From the NCBI RefSeq assembly GCF_946478835.1, contig NZ_CAMLDV010000001.1:1-64000 (forward strand): 64,000 nt of DNA, written 5' to 3'. This stretch comes from an uncultured Bdellovibrio sp. (GTDB lineage: Bacteria; Bdellovibrionota; Bdellovibrionia; Bdellovibrionales; Bdellovibrionaceae). The translations under genes and the position numbers were made by a program. Below are positions 44,879 through 54,878 of the stretch, one piece after another (positions within the stretch are counted from its first letter, which is position 1; each line of letters opens with the position of its first letter). Below the pieces are notes generated by a model. It saw only the letters and a program-made list of their open reading frames with translations. It was not told the origin of the DNA and did no database searches.

Positions 44879-46066
44879 TTGACTGTGAAGAAACAACAAA
44901 TCCCTGGACCCACCTCTACTCACGTCATGCTAAAAAATGGAGATTCGATCAAAGGAGCCTCTGTGGAGAATATTGAAAACCTTAAAAAAGATATCCAAAA
45001 ACGTGTTATCATGGATCTCGGTAAAGAATTTCCTCAGGCGCCTATTTCAAAACTAACAACGCCTTTGCAGCTTTTTCTCAACGCCCTTATAGATAACCTG
45101 CAATTAAGTACATCTGCTTCACCTCACGTCACAGTCGCGGATAAAGAAATGTCCCCCCTTTATAAATTTGAAGGTACAGCTCCTCTGGGCTTTAGCTTGC
45201 CTCAACTTTTAAAGGAATTTAGCATCATCAAAAAAGATGTTATCCAGGAACTACAGCACCAAGGACAATTATCTTATGAAATCAGAAATAAGATTGATGA
45301 GGTTTTCGAAGTCCTTGGAATTTCCACTGCTGAAAGCTTTATTTCCACGAAACAGAAAAACACCGAAGAGGCTCTTAACAAAGCGGAAGTCAGCAATCGC
45401 GACTTGGAACAGTTTGCTGGTGTTGCTGCCCATGACTTAAAGTCTCCCCTCGCGACTATTTCGGGATATGTGTCTCTTTTGAATGAAGAACTGGGTCAGT
45501 TGGCAAACTCTCCGGGACATGAATACATCCCAATCATTGAAAGTGCCGCTGAGAGAATGAGACATCTCATAGATCATCTTTTAGAACACGCTCGCCTGGC
45601 GGCACAGAATCATCAGTTTATAGATGTGGACTTGAATGAAGTGCTTAAGATCACCGAACAGAATCTTCATGAATCTATTGAAACAACTCACACACAAATA
45701 AAAAGTCAGAAAATGCCGATAGTACAAGGTGATCCGGCGTTGCTGGTTCAGCTCTTCCAAAATCTCTTTGCCAATTCGATCAAGTTTCGTAGTTCAAAGC
45801 CTCCTGTCATTGAAGTGAATGTCGACGACAAAAAATTTGCGCAGTACTTGCTTTTTTCAGTGAAAGATAACGGCATCGGCTTTGACCCGAAAGAAAAAGA
45901 AAATATTTTCGGACTTTATACGACCTTACATTCGAAACAAGAATACTCCGGCTCCGGCATTGGTTTAGCTACGTGTAAGAAAGTCGTCGAACTCCACGAC
46001 GGCCGCATCTGGGCCGAATCCGTTCCCAACAAAGGCACAACCATTTGGTTTACATTAGCTAGATGA
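44879..46066 (+). CDS. Sensor histidine kinase, cytosolic, with RsbRD-like N-terminal domain
   Basis: 395 residues from the TTG at 44879; ATG at 44927 is the alternative. No SD for either. The N-terminal 150 residues are helical and resemble the RsbRD N-terminal domain. The H-box is VAAHDLKSPLATISGYVSLL; the ATPase domain has NLFANSIKF, DNGIGFDPKEKENIF and GSGIGLATCKKVVELH. No membrane helix, so it senses a cytosolic signal. No response regulator gene follows, because the integrated element begins next. Confidence 0.85.
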   Translation: MTVKKQQIPGPTSTHVMLKNGDSIKGASVENIENLKKDIQKRVIMDLGKEFPQAPISKLTTPLQLFLNALIDNLQLSTSASPHVTVADKEMSPLYKFEGTAPLGFSLPQLLKEFSIIKKDVIQELQHQGQLSYEIRNKIDEVFEVLGISTAESFISTKQKNTEEALNKAEVSNRDLEQFAGVAAHDLKSPLATISGYVSLLNEELGQLANSPGHEYIPIIESAAERMRHLIDHLLEHARLAAQNHQFIDVDLNEVLKITEQNLHESIETTHTQIKSQKMPIVQGDPALLVQLFQNLFANSIKFRSSKPPVIEVNVDDKKFAQYLLFSVKDNGIGFDPKEKENIFGLYTTLHSKQEYSGSGIGLATCKKVVELHDGRIWAESVPNKGTTIWFTLAR

Positions 46067-46082
46067 GAGAGATGTCTCTTAT

Positions 46083-46094
46083 AAAATGGTAGGG
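46083..46094. repeat. attL core
   Basis: AAAATGGTAGGG, identical to the tRNA 3'-end copy at 57312-57323. The sequence that follows (AGTGCGGAGATTTGAAATCC) resembles the T-arm sequence of the tRNA only loosely, as expected if it is an older or different tRNA end. GTGATTT boxes lie at 46118-46124 and, inverted, at 46151-46157. Confidence 0.75.
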
Positions 46095-46156
46095 AGTGCG
46101 GAGATTTGAAATCCTGAGTGATTTCAATACTCTTTTTCCCGACCTACTACAAATCA

Positions 46157-47251
46157 CTACCGCTTTGTTAAATTGATCACTTGGGCTGATTTAACTCCGT
46201 GAATCTGCATGTCGTCAAGGCAAGCCGTCGCATCTTTAATATCGATTCCTGCCTTCCGCATGTAGATCATCATGGTGTCCATATCTTTCCAGCCTCCCAT
46301 GCTCATTACTTTACTAGGAGCTACTCCTTTTCCAAGAAGCAGTGTTGCCCAACTTGCCCTAAGATCGTGAAAACGAATTTCCGGCAACCCAACTGACTTC
46401 AGAAAAAATCGCAATTCCCTCGCTTGCTCTCCCTTGTCCCATTTACTAAGTCGCGGGAGAACAAAGTCACTTTCCATTGATTGCAATTTCAATTCCGACA
46501 GGACTGGTATCAGGGGTTTCGGAATTTCAACCACACGATCATCGCCAGATTTTGTAGATTTGAATCCATCCTTGCTAGACCAAGACGAATTTACGAGAAT
46601 CTGCCTTTCTGAAAGATTCACTTTATCCCAAGTCAATGCGTAGAGTTCACCATTCCTCATCCCTGTGTATAGTGCGACCGCATAGTGGCTATACCAATGC
46701 CAGTCCAACTCTCTCGCCTTCTTTAACAATTTAACAATCTGTTCTTCATTGAGAACTGATTTAATTTTTTCGTTCAGTTTAAACTTGAGTAAAGGCGTTG
46801 GGTTCTTCATCAAAAGATCTTCATCCAGAGCATAAGAAAAAGCACCGCGAATACATTTAATAAAGTACTTCTTATGCGATTCCGCTTTATCATTAAAGAA
46901 CGCTTTGAGAATTCCATGAATATCTTGGCTAGATATTTCATCGATGTACTTTTCATTCCATAGAGGAATCGTATATTTTTCTAGCGACTTTCGACGACCA
47001 TAAATGGTCCCATTCATCAAATCAGATTCATCTAAGAATTTAAGATATTGCTGTAAGAATGCAGGCCATTTAGGAATGATTGTTCGTTTCAATTTATCAT
47101 TCACAATCACAATCAATTCTGCCAAAACTCTATTTGCTTCACTTTTTGACTTGATTCCCTTGCGCCTCATAACCACTGGTAGTCGAGTCTTAGGATGTCT
47201 CTTTGAGTACGAAACAATGTATGTATTGTCTTTATCTATTCTAATTCCCAT
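46157..47251 (-). CDS. int: Tyrosine recombinase (integrase)
   Basis: 364 residues from the ATG at 47251, preceded by GAGGAG; a longer reading has no SD. The catalytic residues are complete: Arg199 (YTGMRNGELYAL), a Lys around 232-234, His295-Arg298 (HDLR), Trp321 and Tyr330 (TMMIYMRKAG). The N-terminal 60 residues fit an arm-binding domain and residues 60-160 a core-binding domain. It lies at the end of the element opposite the tRNA. It overlaps the HTH gene by 11 nt. Confidence 0.93.
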   Translation of the reverse strand: MGIRIDKDNTYIVSYSKRHPKTRLPVVMRRKGIKSKSEANRVLAELIVIVNDKLKRTIIPKWPAFLQQYLKFLDESDLMNGTIYGRRKSLEKYTIPLWNEKYIDEISSQDIHGILKAFFNDKAESHKKYFIKCIRGAFSYALDEDLLMKNPTPLLKFKLNEKIKSVLNEEQIVKLLKKARELDWHWYSHYAVALYTGMRNGELYALTWDKVNLSERQILVNSSWSSKDGFKSTKSGDDRVVEIPKPLIPVLSELKLQSMESDFVLPRLSKWDKGEQARELRFFLKSVGLPEIRFHDLRASWATLLLGKGVAPSKVMSMGGWKDMDTMMIYMRKAGIDIKDATACLDDMQIHGVKSAQVINLTKR

Positions 47252-47573
47252 AAATAGCTCCTCTTTTTTGAGAGAGGAGAAGGGACTGAAGTTCACTCAT
47301 TCTATAGCGATTGCGATTTCCTAGCTTGTAGTAAGAGATCTGTCCATTGCTGGTCATATTTCTCAAGGCTCCTACAGAAACTTTTAAATACGCAGCCGCT
47401 TGGTTCGTGTCTAACCACTCATTTGTCAAAGAACTGACCGCGATCTGTACTTCAGTGCCACCAGTCTTGCAAATAGTTTCGGCACGGTCGGCACACAACT
47501 TCTCCATTTCTATTTCAGTTTGAACTAAATTACATACACTATTTCTTCGAGAAATTAGATCTCTATGTGCCAT
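47241..47573 (-). CDS. Excisionase-like helix-turn-helix protein
   Basis: 110 residues from ATG 47573; ATG 47585 is possible. The C-terminal part LDTNQAAAYLKVSVGALRNM followed by GQISYYKLGNRNRYRMSEL is the MerR/excisionase-type winged HTH domain. The start lies inside the end of the primase gene, so the three genes are coupled. It probably controls excision direction. Confidence 0.75.
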   Translation of the reverse strand: MAHRDLISRRNSVCNLVQTEIEMEKLCADRAETICKTGGTEVQIAVSSLTNEWLDTNQAAAYLKVSVGALRNMTSNGQISYYKLGNRNRYRMSELQSLLLSQKRGAIYGN

Positions 47574-49866
47574 CTGTTCCGCCATAGACGAAACTAAGCC
47601 CATACCAGACATGAACCTTCGCTCCGTCATGGGACACAGAATTTTCTGATTTAGAAACATTGAATGTAAGAACTACCTCACGTGAGAAATTCGCAATGGA
47701 CATTGGTTGATGGCCACTTTCAATCATCACGCTCTTGTACAGTTTATAAAGATCCATAGTTCCAAGCGTAGATCCAGGTTTCAGTTTGCAGTATTCGAGC
47801 AAAAACTTTCTACAAGGATTTACATCAATTTGAAATTCAGCTAAGGCTGATTTCATCTCTTCTGAAAACGAAAATGAACCCTGTCTTCTGAGGCGCAACA
47901 AGCCCTCCAAAGCCCAATTCAAAATACCTGGAAGTTCTCCGCTATTTTTCCAGAACTCTTCTTTTCCCAAATTTCTATTCTGTTTTGCGGCTTCCAAGAT
48001 CTGTTGTTTAAATGGAAATAGAAGCAATCGTCTCCAAATTCCGTCAGTGTTATCCATAAACCTTGGCAAGGTATTAGTAGCAAAAGTAAGTCTCGCGGTA
48101 GGGATCATCTCAAATGGTTCTTTATTTTTTCTTTCCACTACAGTTGGATTGCCAGAAATGTATTTCTTTAGCTCACCTTCGGCCCCTTTCGAGTCAATAT
48201 TTAGCTCCTCCACAATGTTAGCCAACTTACCCACTGTGTTCGCTAGAACGAAAGTTCTTTTGGGATCAAATGCTTCGAGAGGTACAGCCGACATGTTCTC
48301 GCTTCCTAACAAACATCTGAGAACGGTACAGCAGACAGATTTTCCATTAGCTCCATGTCCGAAAAAAATCGCAAATTTTTGAAAAGATGTATCGAAAATT
48401 AAATTGTAACCAAACCACTCTTGAAGAACTTTTTGAGTTTTCAAGTCGGGAATCATTTCATTTAAGAATTGATGCCACGTCGGACAACTTGCTTCTAAGT
48501 TAAACGAAAATGGCAAACAGCTTCGATTAAAAAAATCTGACGTATGAGGCATAAGATCGATATCTTCTACCCCCGTAACTCCTGCTAAGTCGATAAGACC
48601 ATTATCCACACAAATAATATTCGAGGCGTCCGAATCTTGATATTCAATCCAAAAAGGTGGAAGGCGATCTGACTTAACATTTACAGCAGCCTCTATATTT
48701 GAGAGGACATCGGCACCTTTAATTTTACCAGCATACTTCCTATTCAGAGGATGGTGTTGAATAAAGCGAACCACATCATTTAGTAAATCGGAAGTAATGC
48801 GCTTCTTATAGTATTTGCCTGTATATTGGTAGAAATCTTGGCGGAATGCAGTCAGTTTACTTTCATGTGTATCCAACTTGTTCTTTTTCAAAAACTGATT
48901 AGCTAAATCGGCGGACGACATTGTCTTTTCATTTGCATCTTGAACTACTTCGAGCTGCTGCTTTACAATTTGTGGCCCTGACATTCTGAATAGATCGTTG
49001 AAATCTGTGTTTTTAGTATCGCCGTCCATAAATGTAGGGATCGTATATTGTCCAGCAACTTCACTAGCTGCTTTTTGCGCGCTAATCTTGCCTGGGTTCC
49101 CAGGAGTCGCGCGATCATTGTCACCAGCCACAATAATTTTGATATGCGGATTTAAGTCTTTAATCGCAATGCAAACATCTGATAGATTTCCGGCATTCAT
49201 CGCACATGCCACAACTTTGTTTGTTGATTTATGAACAGACCATCCAGTCGCAACACCTTCAACGACATAAATCTCTTTTAGATTTTTCAGCAAGCTTCGC
49301 TCTGGAATAAGAAAGAAAAGACCTTTATTTGCTTGTCCAGTTAGGAAAAGTTTTTTTCCATTTGAATCAATACGTTGCAATCCCAAGAGATCATGATGCA
49401 CATTTCTTAACGGAATCAGCAATTCATCAATATACAGATTTCTTCTACGCTTAACTCCAGTGATCTCCTCAATCCCTTTTGAATTTAAATACTTGTGCCC
49501 TTGTGCAGGCGTCCCTTTGCTCCACCAATGTTTCGCTTTTGCCGAAGCCTCCCTCTGGGCCTCACGTTGCTTTTTTTCTACATCATGTTTTGATTTCACA
49601 TAGAACTTTCGAGCTTCTCCTTCTTCAGATTTGGAAACCGAATTCCAATTTGAAATTGCATATCGCTCTTGGGTCTTCCAATCCCCAAATACTGCAAAGT
49701 AAATTTCAGTATTGGATTTAGTTCTATATTTGGAGCCGACGAGCCAGCCGTTCTTCGTCCCATCTCGATCAAATCTTTGGTATTCGCCATTCAGCTTCAC
49801 ATCTTCCAATGTGTAGCCTTTAGCAGATAATTCGATTCTCACTAATTCTTCGACAGATTGAGTCAC
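47563..49866 (-). CDS. P4-type primase-helicase
   Basis: 767 residues. A Toprim primase domain has Glu203 (VVEGVATGWS) and Asp249/Asp251 (AGDNDRATPG). A D5-type N-terminal domain follows from about 320 to 450. The SF3 helicase Walker A is GHGANGKS (503-510) and a Walker B-like NIVEELN follows, with TNTLPRFMDNTDGIWRRL in sensor positions. It can prime and unwind DNA for autonomous replication of the element after excision. Confidence 0.92.
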   Translation of the reverse strand: MTQSVEELVRIELSAKGYTLEDVKLNGEYQRFDRDGTKNGWLVGSKYRTKSNTEIYFAVFGDWKTQERYAISNWNSVSKSEEGEARKFYVKSKHDVEKKQREAQREASAKAKHWWSKGTPAQGHKYLNSKGIEEITGVKRRRNLYIDELLIPLRNVHHDLLGLQRIDSNGKKLFLTGQANKGLFFLIPERSLLKNLKEIYVVEGVATGWSVHKSTNKVVACAMNAGNLSDVCIAIKDLNPHIKIIVAGDNDRATPGNPGKISAQKAASEVAGQYTIPTFMDGDTKNTDFNDLFRMSGPQIVKQQLEVVQDANEKTMSSADLANQFLKKNKLDTHESKLTAFRQDFYQYTGKYYKKRITSDLLNDVVRFIQHHPLNRKYAGKIKGADVLSNIEAAVNVKSDRLPPFWIEYQDSDASNIICVDNGLIDLAGVTGVEDIDLMPHTSDFFNRSCLPFSFNLEASCPTWHQFLNEMIPDLKTQKVLQEWFGYNLIFDTSFQKFAIFFGHGANGKSVCCTVLRCLLGSENMSAVPLEAFDPKRTFVLANTVGKLANIVEELNIDSKGAEGELKKYISGNPTVVERKNKEPFEMIPTARLTFATNTLPRFMDNTDGIWRRLLLFPFKQQILEAAKQNRNLGKEEFWKNSGELPGILNWALEGLLRLRRQGSFSFSEEMKSALAEFQIDVNPCRKFLLEYCKLKPGSTLGTMDLYKLYKSVMIESGHQPMSIANFSREVVLTFNVSKSENSVSHDGAKVHVWYGLSFVYGGTDGT

Positions 49867-49883
49867 TGCGTCTCCCTTGCTTA

Positions 49884-50594
49884 TTGCATTTCATAGAAAT
49901 TCAGCCGGAGACCTCTTTAACAATTTCCCAAATCTCTGAAGAGCGGTTAATTAGGAAAATCGCGACGCATAAAATTGAGGTAAATTATCCGATGTGGCCT
50001 GAACTCGAAGAATTGAAAGCTAAATTAAATTCTAAAAAAATGAGACTCGTAATTTCCTTGATTTCAAAAATGGACCGAGGAGAATTCGCTGACTCCGAAG
50101 CTAAGCGAAGAAAATCCTTCGCAAAGCGATTTGATGTATGGATGAAGCACATGGATGAAATAGAAGTCTTCCTGAGAGATGCCGTACCTTTCGGTAGCCA
50201 CGACAGCATAGATCTCCTGCTTCAATTCGAAGACACCAAAAAATCTATCTCTGAATATCTGGCAAAGTATCAAAGCGAAGAAATTCATCTAACTGAGAGG
50301 TCCGGCCCCAAGGAATATCCAACATATTTATCGTGGGAAATTTTTAAACTATTAAATAGCGCCAAAGGTGACTCCTCAAAGCTGAAGATCCTCATCGAAT
50401 ACTTTTCTCCGAGCGGCGAGTTTGATACTTGGTTAACATCAGTCACAGGTGGACGATTACGAGGCCCGCAACGCACCTCTAGACAGGATGAAATCGAAAG
50501 CTACGAGGACGATAGAAAGTGGCTTAACGACTTCAAAGCCAGAATCAAAAAACAGTTAAAACGCTTTTTGGCCGAAATAAATGATGCCCAATAA
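49884..50594 (+). CDS. Unknown protein of the element, divergent from the primase
   Basis: Up to 236 residues from a TTG at 49884; an in-frame ATG at 49992 is the alternative, with GAGG 11 nt upstream. The chain is helical and charged with no membrane segment or signal peptide (for example LVISLISKMDRGEFADSEAK). No family recognised. Position next to the replication gene suggests a regulator or a small defence gene. Confidence 0.55.
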   Translation: MHFIEIQPETSLTISQISEERLIRKIATHKIEVNYPMWPELEELKAKLNSKKMRLVISLISKMDRGEFADSEAKRRKSFAKRFDVWMKHMDEIEVFLRDAVPFGSHDSIDLLLQFEDTKKSISEYLAKYQSEEIHLTERSGPKEYPTYLSWEIFKLLNSAKGDSSKLKILIEYFSPSGEFDTWLTSVTGGRLRGPQRTSRQDEIESYEDDRKWLNDFKARIKKQLKRFLAEINDAQ

Positions 50595-50808
50595 GTGGAC
50601 AAATATTGCTTAAGATTTCGATTTCCATGCTGTTTTTTAATGCAAAGTGCCGTCTTGATTGATGGCTATATTTGATAACAGCCGCCGGACCTAATAATAG
50701 ATTTTTGTTTATCCTTTGCGTCTTGCTCTTCCACTCCGAATAATGCGATAAGTTACACCTTTTTCAGTAAAGGCCTTAACCGAATTTCTTAGCTGTTGGG
50801 TTTTAGTT

Positions 50809-51750
50809 ATGGATGTCGCTACACGCGTTGTTATGAGACAAGTTTTTAAAGTGAAAGCATTAAAGGCAGATGGGCAAGCCTTTGAGGATCTCTTTACGTC
50901 AGTAATGGGGCATCACAATCCAAACTTTACGCAGATTAAACCCTATGGGCGAGAAGGGGATCATAAGAATGATGGCTTCGATAGAACCACAGGCACCTTC
51001 TATCAGTGTTACGGACCAGAGGACCTTGAGAAAAGAGAAGCTAACGCTTTAACAAAACTCGAAACTGATTTTAATGGCCTAAAAGAAAAATGGAACGACG
51101 AAACACCGATTCAGGAGTTCCACTATGTTCTCAACGATAAGTACAAAGGGGTGCCTCCAACTTTGGAGCATGCTTTAGCTGGCATCAAGACGACCCATGG
51201 CCTTAATCAGTGCAAGCCTCTTCTTCCCAAAGATTTAGAAGAAATGCTTTTCAGCCTTTCTGACGACAAAGTGTATGACGTAATTGGCGGAGTTCCAGGA
51301 ATGCCCTCTAATGAAGCAATTCAATTGGCAGCCTTAAACGAAGTGGTCCATTTTTTAATTCAAAATATGGATGTTGTCTCTTTTAAAGGAAAGCTAGTTT
51401 CTCCCGATTTTGAAGATAAAATTCAGTTCAATGGGTTAGGCGAGCTTACTGCCGCAATTCTACGAGATGGAAGCTATCAAGTACACGTTCTTGAAAAGTA
51501 CTTTGGAGCAAACGCTGCCTCCTTACGAGAAGACCTCCGTCAGATTTTCAACAAAATTTATAAAGAGTCGATTGATATCGTAAAAGAAACTGAAGAGTTA
51601 AATAAGCCAGACGTAATCTTCCTTCACATTGCTGAAAGTGCATTTCCAAATCAAAAGAAGATGCACCGCGATTCAATTTATGTTTTGATGTCATATTACT
51701 TTGAAGCTTGTGATATATTTGAAGAGCCCACCAAGGTTGGTGCAAAATGA
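50809..51750 (+). CDS. ABC-3C effector with REase-like N-terminal domain
   Basis: 313 residues. The N-terminal 70 residues contain Glu26 (FEDLF), Asp55 (GDHKNDGFD) and Gln66-x-Tyr68 (TFYQCYGPED), in the order of a restriction endonuclease fold but with Tyr in place of the usual Lys. This form, with the YQxYxPE sequence, is typical of the effector component of ABC-three-component systems. The C-terminal 160 residues are the association domain. Its stop overlaps the start of the next gene (ATGA). Confidence 0.78.
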   Translation: MDVATRVVMRQVFKVKALKADGQAFEDLFTSVMGHHNPNFTQIKPYGREGDHKNDGFDRTTGTFYQCYGPEDLEKREANALTKLETDFNGLKEKWNDETPIQEFHYVLNDKYKGVPPTLEHALAGIKTTHGLNQCKPLLPKDLEEMLFSLSDDKVYDVIGGVPGMPSNEAIQLAALNEVVHFLIQNMDVVSFKGKLVSPDFEDKIQFNGLGELTAAILRDGSYQVHVLEKYFGANAASLREDLRQIFNKIYKESIDIVKETEELNKPDVIFLHIAESAFPNQKKMHRDSIYVLMSYYFEACDIFEEPTKVGAK

Positions 51751-51995
51751 TTTTGCCATCAAAACACATTCGTTTATCAGAATCCTATATCGGCTTGGGT
51801 GGCTTCATTTTATCTAAATTGAAACGTCCAACAGCGATTGATAAACTTTGGACCGACTTTCAAAAAGTAGCTAACTCAAATACTTTTCCAGCCAATCATT
51901 CGTTTGATAGTTTTGTTTTAACTGTAGATATTCTCTATTCTTTAGGTTTAGTGGAAATGGATACTCACGGGAAGTTGCAACGTGCGGCTAATTAG
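51747..51995 (+). CDS. ABC-3C middle component
   Basis: 82 residues. A small wHTH-like protein (LSESYIGLGGFILSKLKRP, SFDSFVLTVDILYSLGLVEM) that links effector and ATPase in ABC-3C systems. It overlaps its neighbours by 4 and 14 nt, so all three are translationally coupled. Confidence 0.72.
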   Translation: MILPSKHIRLSESYIGLGGFILSKLKRPTAIDKLWTDFQKVANSNTFPANHSFDSFVLTVDILYSLGLVEMDTHGKLQRAAN

Positions 51996-53712
51996 TCTTA
52001 CTTCCAACAAAGAGAGCTTTCATCCAGTTGAGTTCAACCCAAGCGGCTTGACTCTAATTGTTGGCGTTCAGTCGAATCCACAAGAGAAGCAGCGGACTAA
52101 AACATACAACGGTGTTGGTAAATCACTCATCATTCGACTTATTCATTTTTGCCTAGGTTCCAACAAAATTAAAGAATTCGGCGCCAAACTCGAGGGATGG
52201 ACCTTTACACTTCGTTTTTCCGTTCGAGATCAAGAATACACTGTTACCCGCTCTTGCGATGAACAAGGGTATGTCATCTTAAACGGTGTTCAAAAGTCCA
52301 TAGCCGAATACCTTGAGTTTATGTTAGAGCAAAACTTTGTGAGTGTGCCACCCTCACACGTTTCATTCAGAACTCTGATCAATCGCTTCATTCGTCCCAA
52401 CAAGGGCGCTTATGAAAAAGCAGATGAGTTCGTACCCAAAGAAAATGACTTCACTAAGCTTCTCAATAATTGTTACCTCTTGGGTCTTGATACCAATTTA
52501 GTATTAGAGAAATTCCATAGACGTGTTGAAAAGCAAGAATATCAGGAAAAAAAGGGAAGCTTTGAGAAGGATGAAATCTTAGTCGACCTCTATAAAGGGG
52601 CAAAAGATCCTGATATCGAACTTGCGGAAATTGATGACGAAGCTAAGGAACTTGAAAAAGGACTTAAGGCATTCGAAATTGCAGATGACTATCATGAAGT
52701 TAAAGTAAAAGCCGATGATGCCGCTCGAGAAATTAGAGAGCTTGAGAACTCTATTTTTCTATTCAAGAACTCAATTGCAAACATCGATAGTTCATTAAAA
52801 ATTCGTCCTGATATTTCCAAGGATCAAGTTGTAAAAGCCTACAATGAAGTACGGGATATTTTTAATGATAAAGTCTTAAGAGAAATAGACGATGTCTTAG
52901 CATTCCATACTGAGCTTATCGATAAGCGCAAGAAACGTCTCACTGAAGAGAAAGAAAAGCTCGTAAAGAAAATGAGCGACTTTGAACTCAAACGCAAAGA
53001 TCTTTCAAAGCAGGTTGACGATTCACTTAAGTATCTCAATGCTCATCGGGCAATCGATGAATACTTATCACTTAGTAAGAAGCTCGCTGACTTAACGGTT
53101 AAGAGTCATCGAATTCGTGATTTCAAAAATCTTACAAGTCAGTATAGTATTAAAATTGAAAGTCTTAATATTGATATCAACAAAGCAAATGTTGATACTG
53201 AAAAATATATCAACGCAATCGAAGACCATTTGAAAAAGCTCAATGATACTTTCCGTGGCTTTGCGAAAGAGTTCTATAGCGAACGCCAGGGCGGAATTTC
53301 TATTAAGAATAACGATGGTGATAACCAGCAGCGCTTTAGCATCCAGGTTAAACTTCAAGACGATGCTTCCGACGGAATCAATGAGGTTAAAATATTCTGC
53401 TTTGATATGTGCTTGCTGTCATTGCAGATCAATCACGACATTCGCTTTCTTTTCCATGATAGTCGCCTTTACAGTGATATGGATCATAGACAGATGTCCA
53501 CATTGTTTAAGTTTACAAGTGAGCTATCTGTGAAAGATGACTTCCAATACATTTCCTCTTTAAATCAAGACCAATTGAATGCAATCAAAGGAGAATTGTC
53601 TCCCGAAGACTATAAGTCGGTAATTGAGAACAATATCCGACTTGAGCTTACAGATGCTTCTAGTGAAAGTAAGCTTTTGGGCATTCAGGTTGACCTCAGC
53701 TACGATGACTAG
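51982..53712 (+). CDS. ABC-3C ATPase, DUF2326 type
   Basis: 576 residues, start GTG 51982. The P-loop is split by an insertion: LTLIVGVQ, about a dozen residues, then NGVGKS (43-48). A long coiled-coil middle (220-420) is RecN/SMC-like. The C-terminal segment FDMCLLSL followed by DIRFLFHDSRLYSDMDHRQM is the DUF2326 signature in place of a full Walker B. In the proposed model, the ATPase senses invading DNA and licenses the nuclease. Confidence 0.82.
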   Translation: MRLISLTSNKESFHPVEFNPSGLTLIVGVQSNPQEKQRTKTYNGVGKSLIIRLIHFCLGSNKIKEFGAKLEGWTFTLRFSVRDQEYTVTRSCDEQGYVILNGVQKSIAEYLEFMLEQNFVSVPPSHVSFRTLINRFIRPNKGAYEKADEFVPKENDFTKLLNNCYLLGLDTNLVLEKFHRRVEKQEYQEKKGSFEKDEILVDLYKGAKDPDIELAEIDDEAKELEKGLKAFEIADDYHEVKVKADDAAREIRELENSIFLFKNSIANIDSSLKIRPDISKDQVVKAYNEVRDIFNDKVLREIDDVLAFHTELIDKRKKRLTEEKEKLVKKMSDFELKRKDLSKQVDDSLKYLNAHRAIDEYLSLSKKLADLTVKSHRIRDFKNLTSQYSIKIESLNIDINKANVDTEKYINAIEDHLKKLNDTFRGFAKEFYSERQGGISIKNNDGDNQQRFSIQVKLQDDASDGINEVKIFCFDMCLLSLQINHDIRFLFHDSRLYSDMDHRQMSTLFKFTSELSVKDDFQYISSLNQDQLNAIKGELSPEDYKSVIENNIRLELTDASSESKLLGIQVDLSYDD

Positions 53713-53951
53713 GGTCTCGCGATTTCAGTTGTTGGATGTTTTTCTCCATGTTCGATATATCATTTAAGTCTATATAGGAAACGGCACCCACTCCATCTCA
53801 TTTCGGATCTCAGAATCCGAAAAACGGATGTCCCAACGTATTTTAGCTCAAATACTTCTTTATGCGCAGGGTCTTTAACTTGCATTTTTATGCCTATATT
53901 TCAAGCACACATAGAGTTTTAATATACATAAGAACATGAAATGAGTAAAAA

Positions 53952-54878
53952 ATGAAACCAATGAAGGCGGCACCACAACCAATTCCATATCAGGGCAGTA
54001 AGAGATTAATAGCTCCAAGAATTTTGGAGTTTATTCCCTCTAATGTAGATACTTTCTTTGAGCCATTTGCTGGCTCTGCGGCAGTAACACTTGCGGCAGC
54101 TCAAAAAAATATGGCTGCTCAATACTTAATCTCGGATGTACTCAAGCCCCTTACATCGATCTGGGACTCGATCATTAGTCGACCACAAGATCTATCTTCA
54201 GGATATGAGCTAATTTGGAAAGATCAAATTGGAAATGAAAGAGCTTATTTTGATCAAATTAGGGATGAGTTCAATAAAGATCACGATCCTTGCAAACTAT
54301 TATATTTAATAGCAAGATGCGTGAAAAACTCTGTGAGATTTAATTCTCAAGGGCAATTTAATCAGTCCCCAGATAATCGCAGGCTTGGTATGCACCCAGA
54401 CACAATGCGAGAGCGCATACAGTATGCACACGAATTACTTTCTGGTCGCACGACAGTCGAAACTTCAGACTTTCGCCAAGTACTTCTTGAGGCAACCTCT
54501 AAAGATTTCGTCTACATGGATCCTCCGTATCAAGGAACCAGTCAGAAGAAAGATACTCGTTATGCTCAACAACTTGATATTGAAACATTGAGCGCTGAAC
54601 TGGAGCGTCTCAATTCTAAAAGTATCAAATTTGCTTTGAGTTATGATGGCTCTTTAGGAGATAAGACCTACGGAAAAGAATTATCATCGGATCTCAATCT
54701 CACTCGAGTTTTAATCCATGCAGGCCGCTCGTCCCAGGCAACACTTCTTGGAAGAAAAGATGAGACTGTTGAGTCACTATATCTATCACCAAGTTTAATT
54801 AAACAAATCGGAAGTGTTCCAAGCATAGTTTATAGCAAAGCTCAAAACACTAAAGTTCAAGAAGATATATCTATTTAA
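53952..54878 (+). CDS. D12-class DNA adenine methyltransferase
   Basis: 308 residues. PIPYQGSKRLIAPRIL and FEPFAGSAAV (residues 36-45, SAM site) plus YMDPPYQG (190-193) are the class alpha (Dam/DpnII) motif order. It methylates an adenine in a short site; the specificity is not predictable from sequence alone. Its stop overlaps the convergent nuclease stop by 8 nt. Confidence 0.9.
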   Translation: MKPMKAAPQPIPYQGSKRLIAPRILEFIPSNVDTFFEPFAGSAAVTLAAAQKNMAAQYLISDVLKPLTSIWDSIISRPQDLSSGYELIWKDQIGNERAYFDQIRDEFNKDHDPCKLLYLIARCVKNSVRFNSQGQFNQSPDNRRLGMHPDTMRERIQYAHELLSGRTTVETSDFRQVLLEATSKDFVYMDPPYQGTSQKKDTRYAQQLDIETLSAELERLNSKSIKFALSYDGSLGDKTYGKELSSDLNLTRVLIHAGRSSQATLLGRKDETVESLYLSPSLIKQIGSVPSIVYSKAQNTKVQEDISI

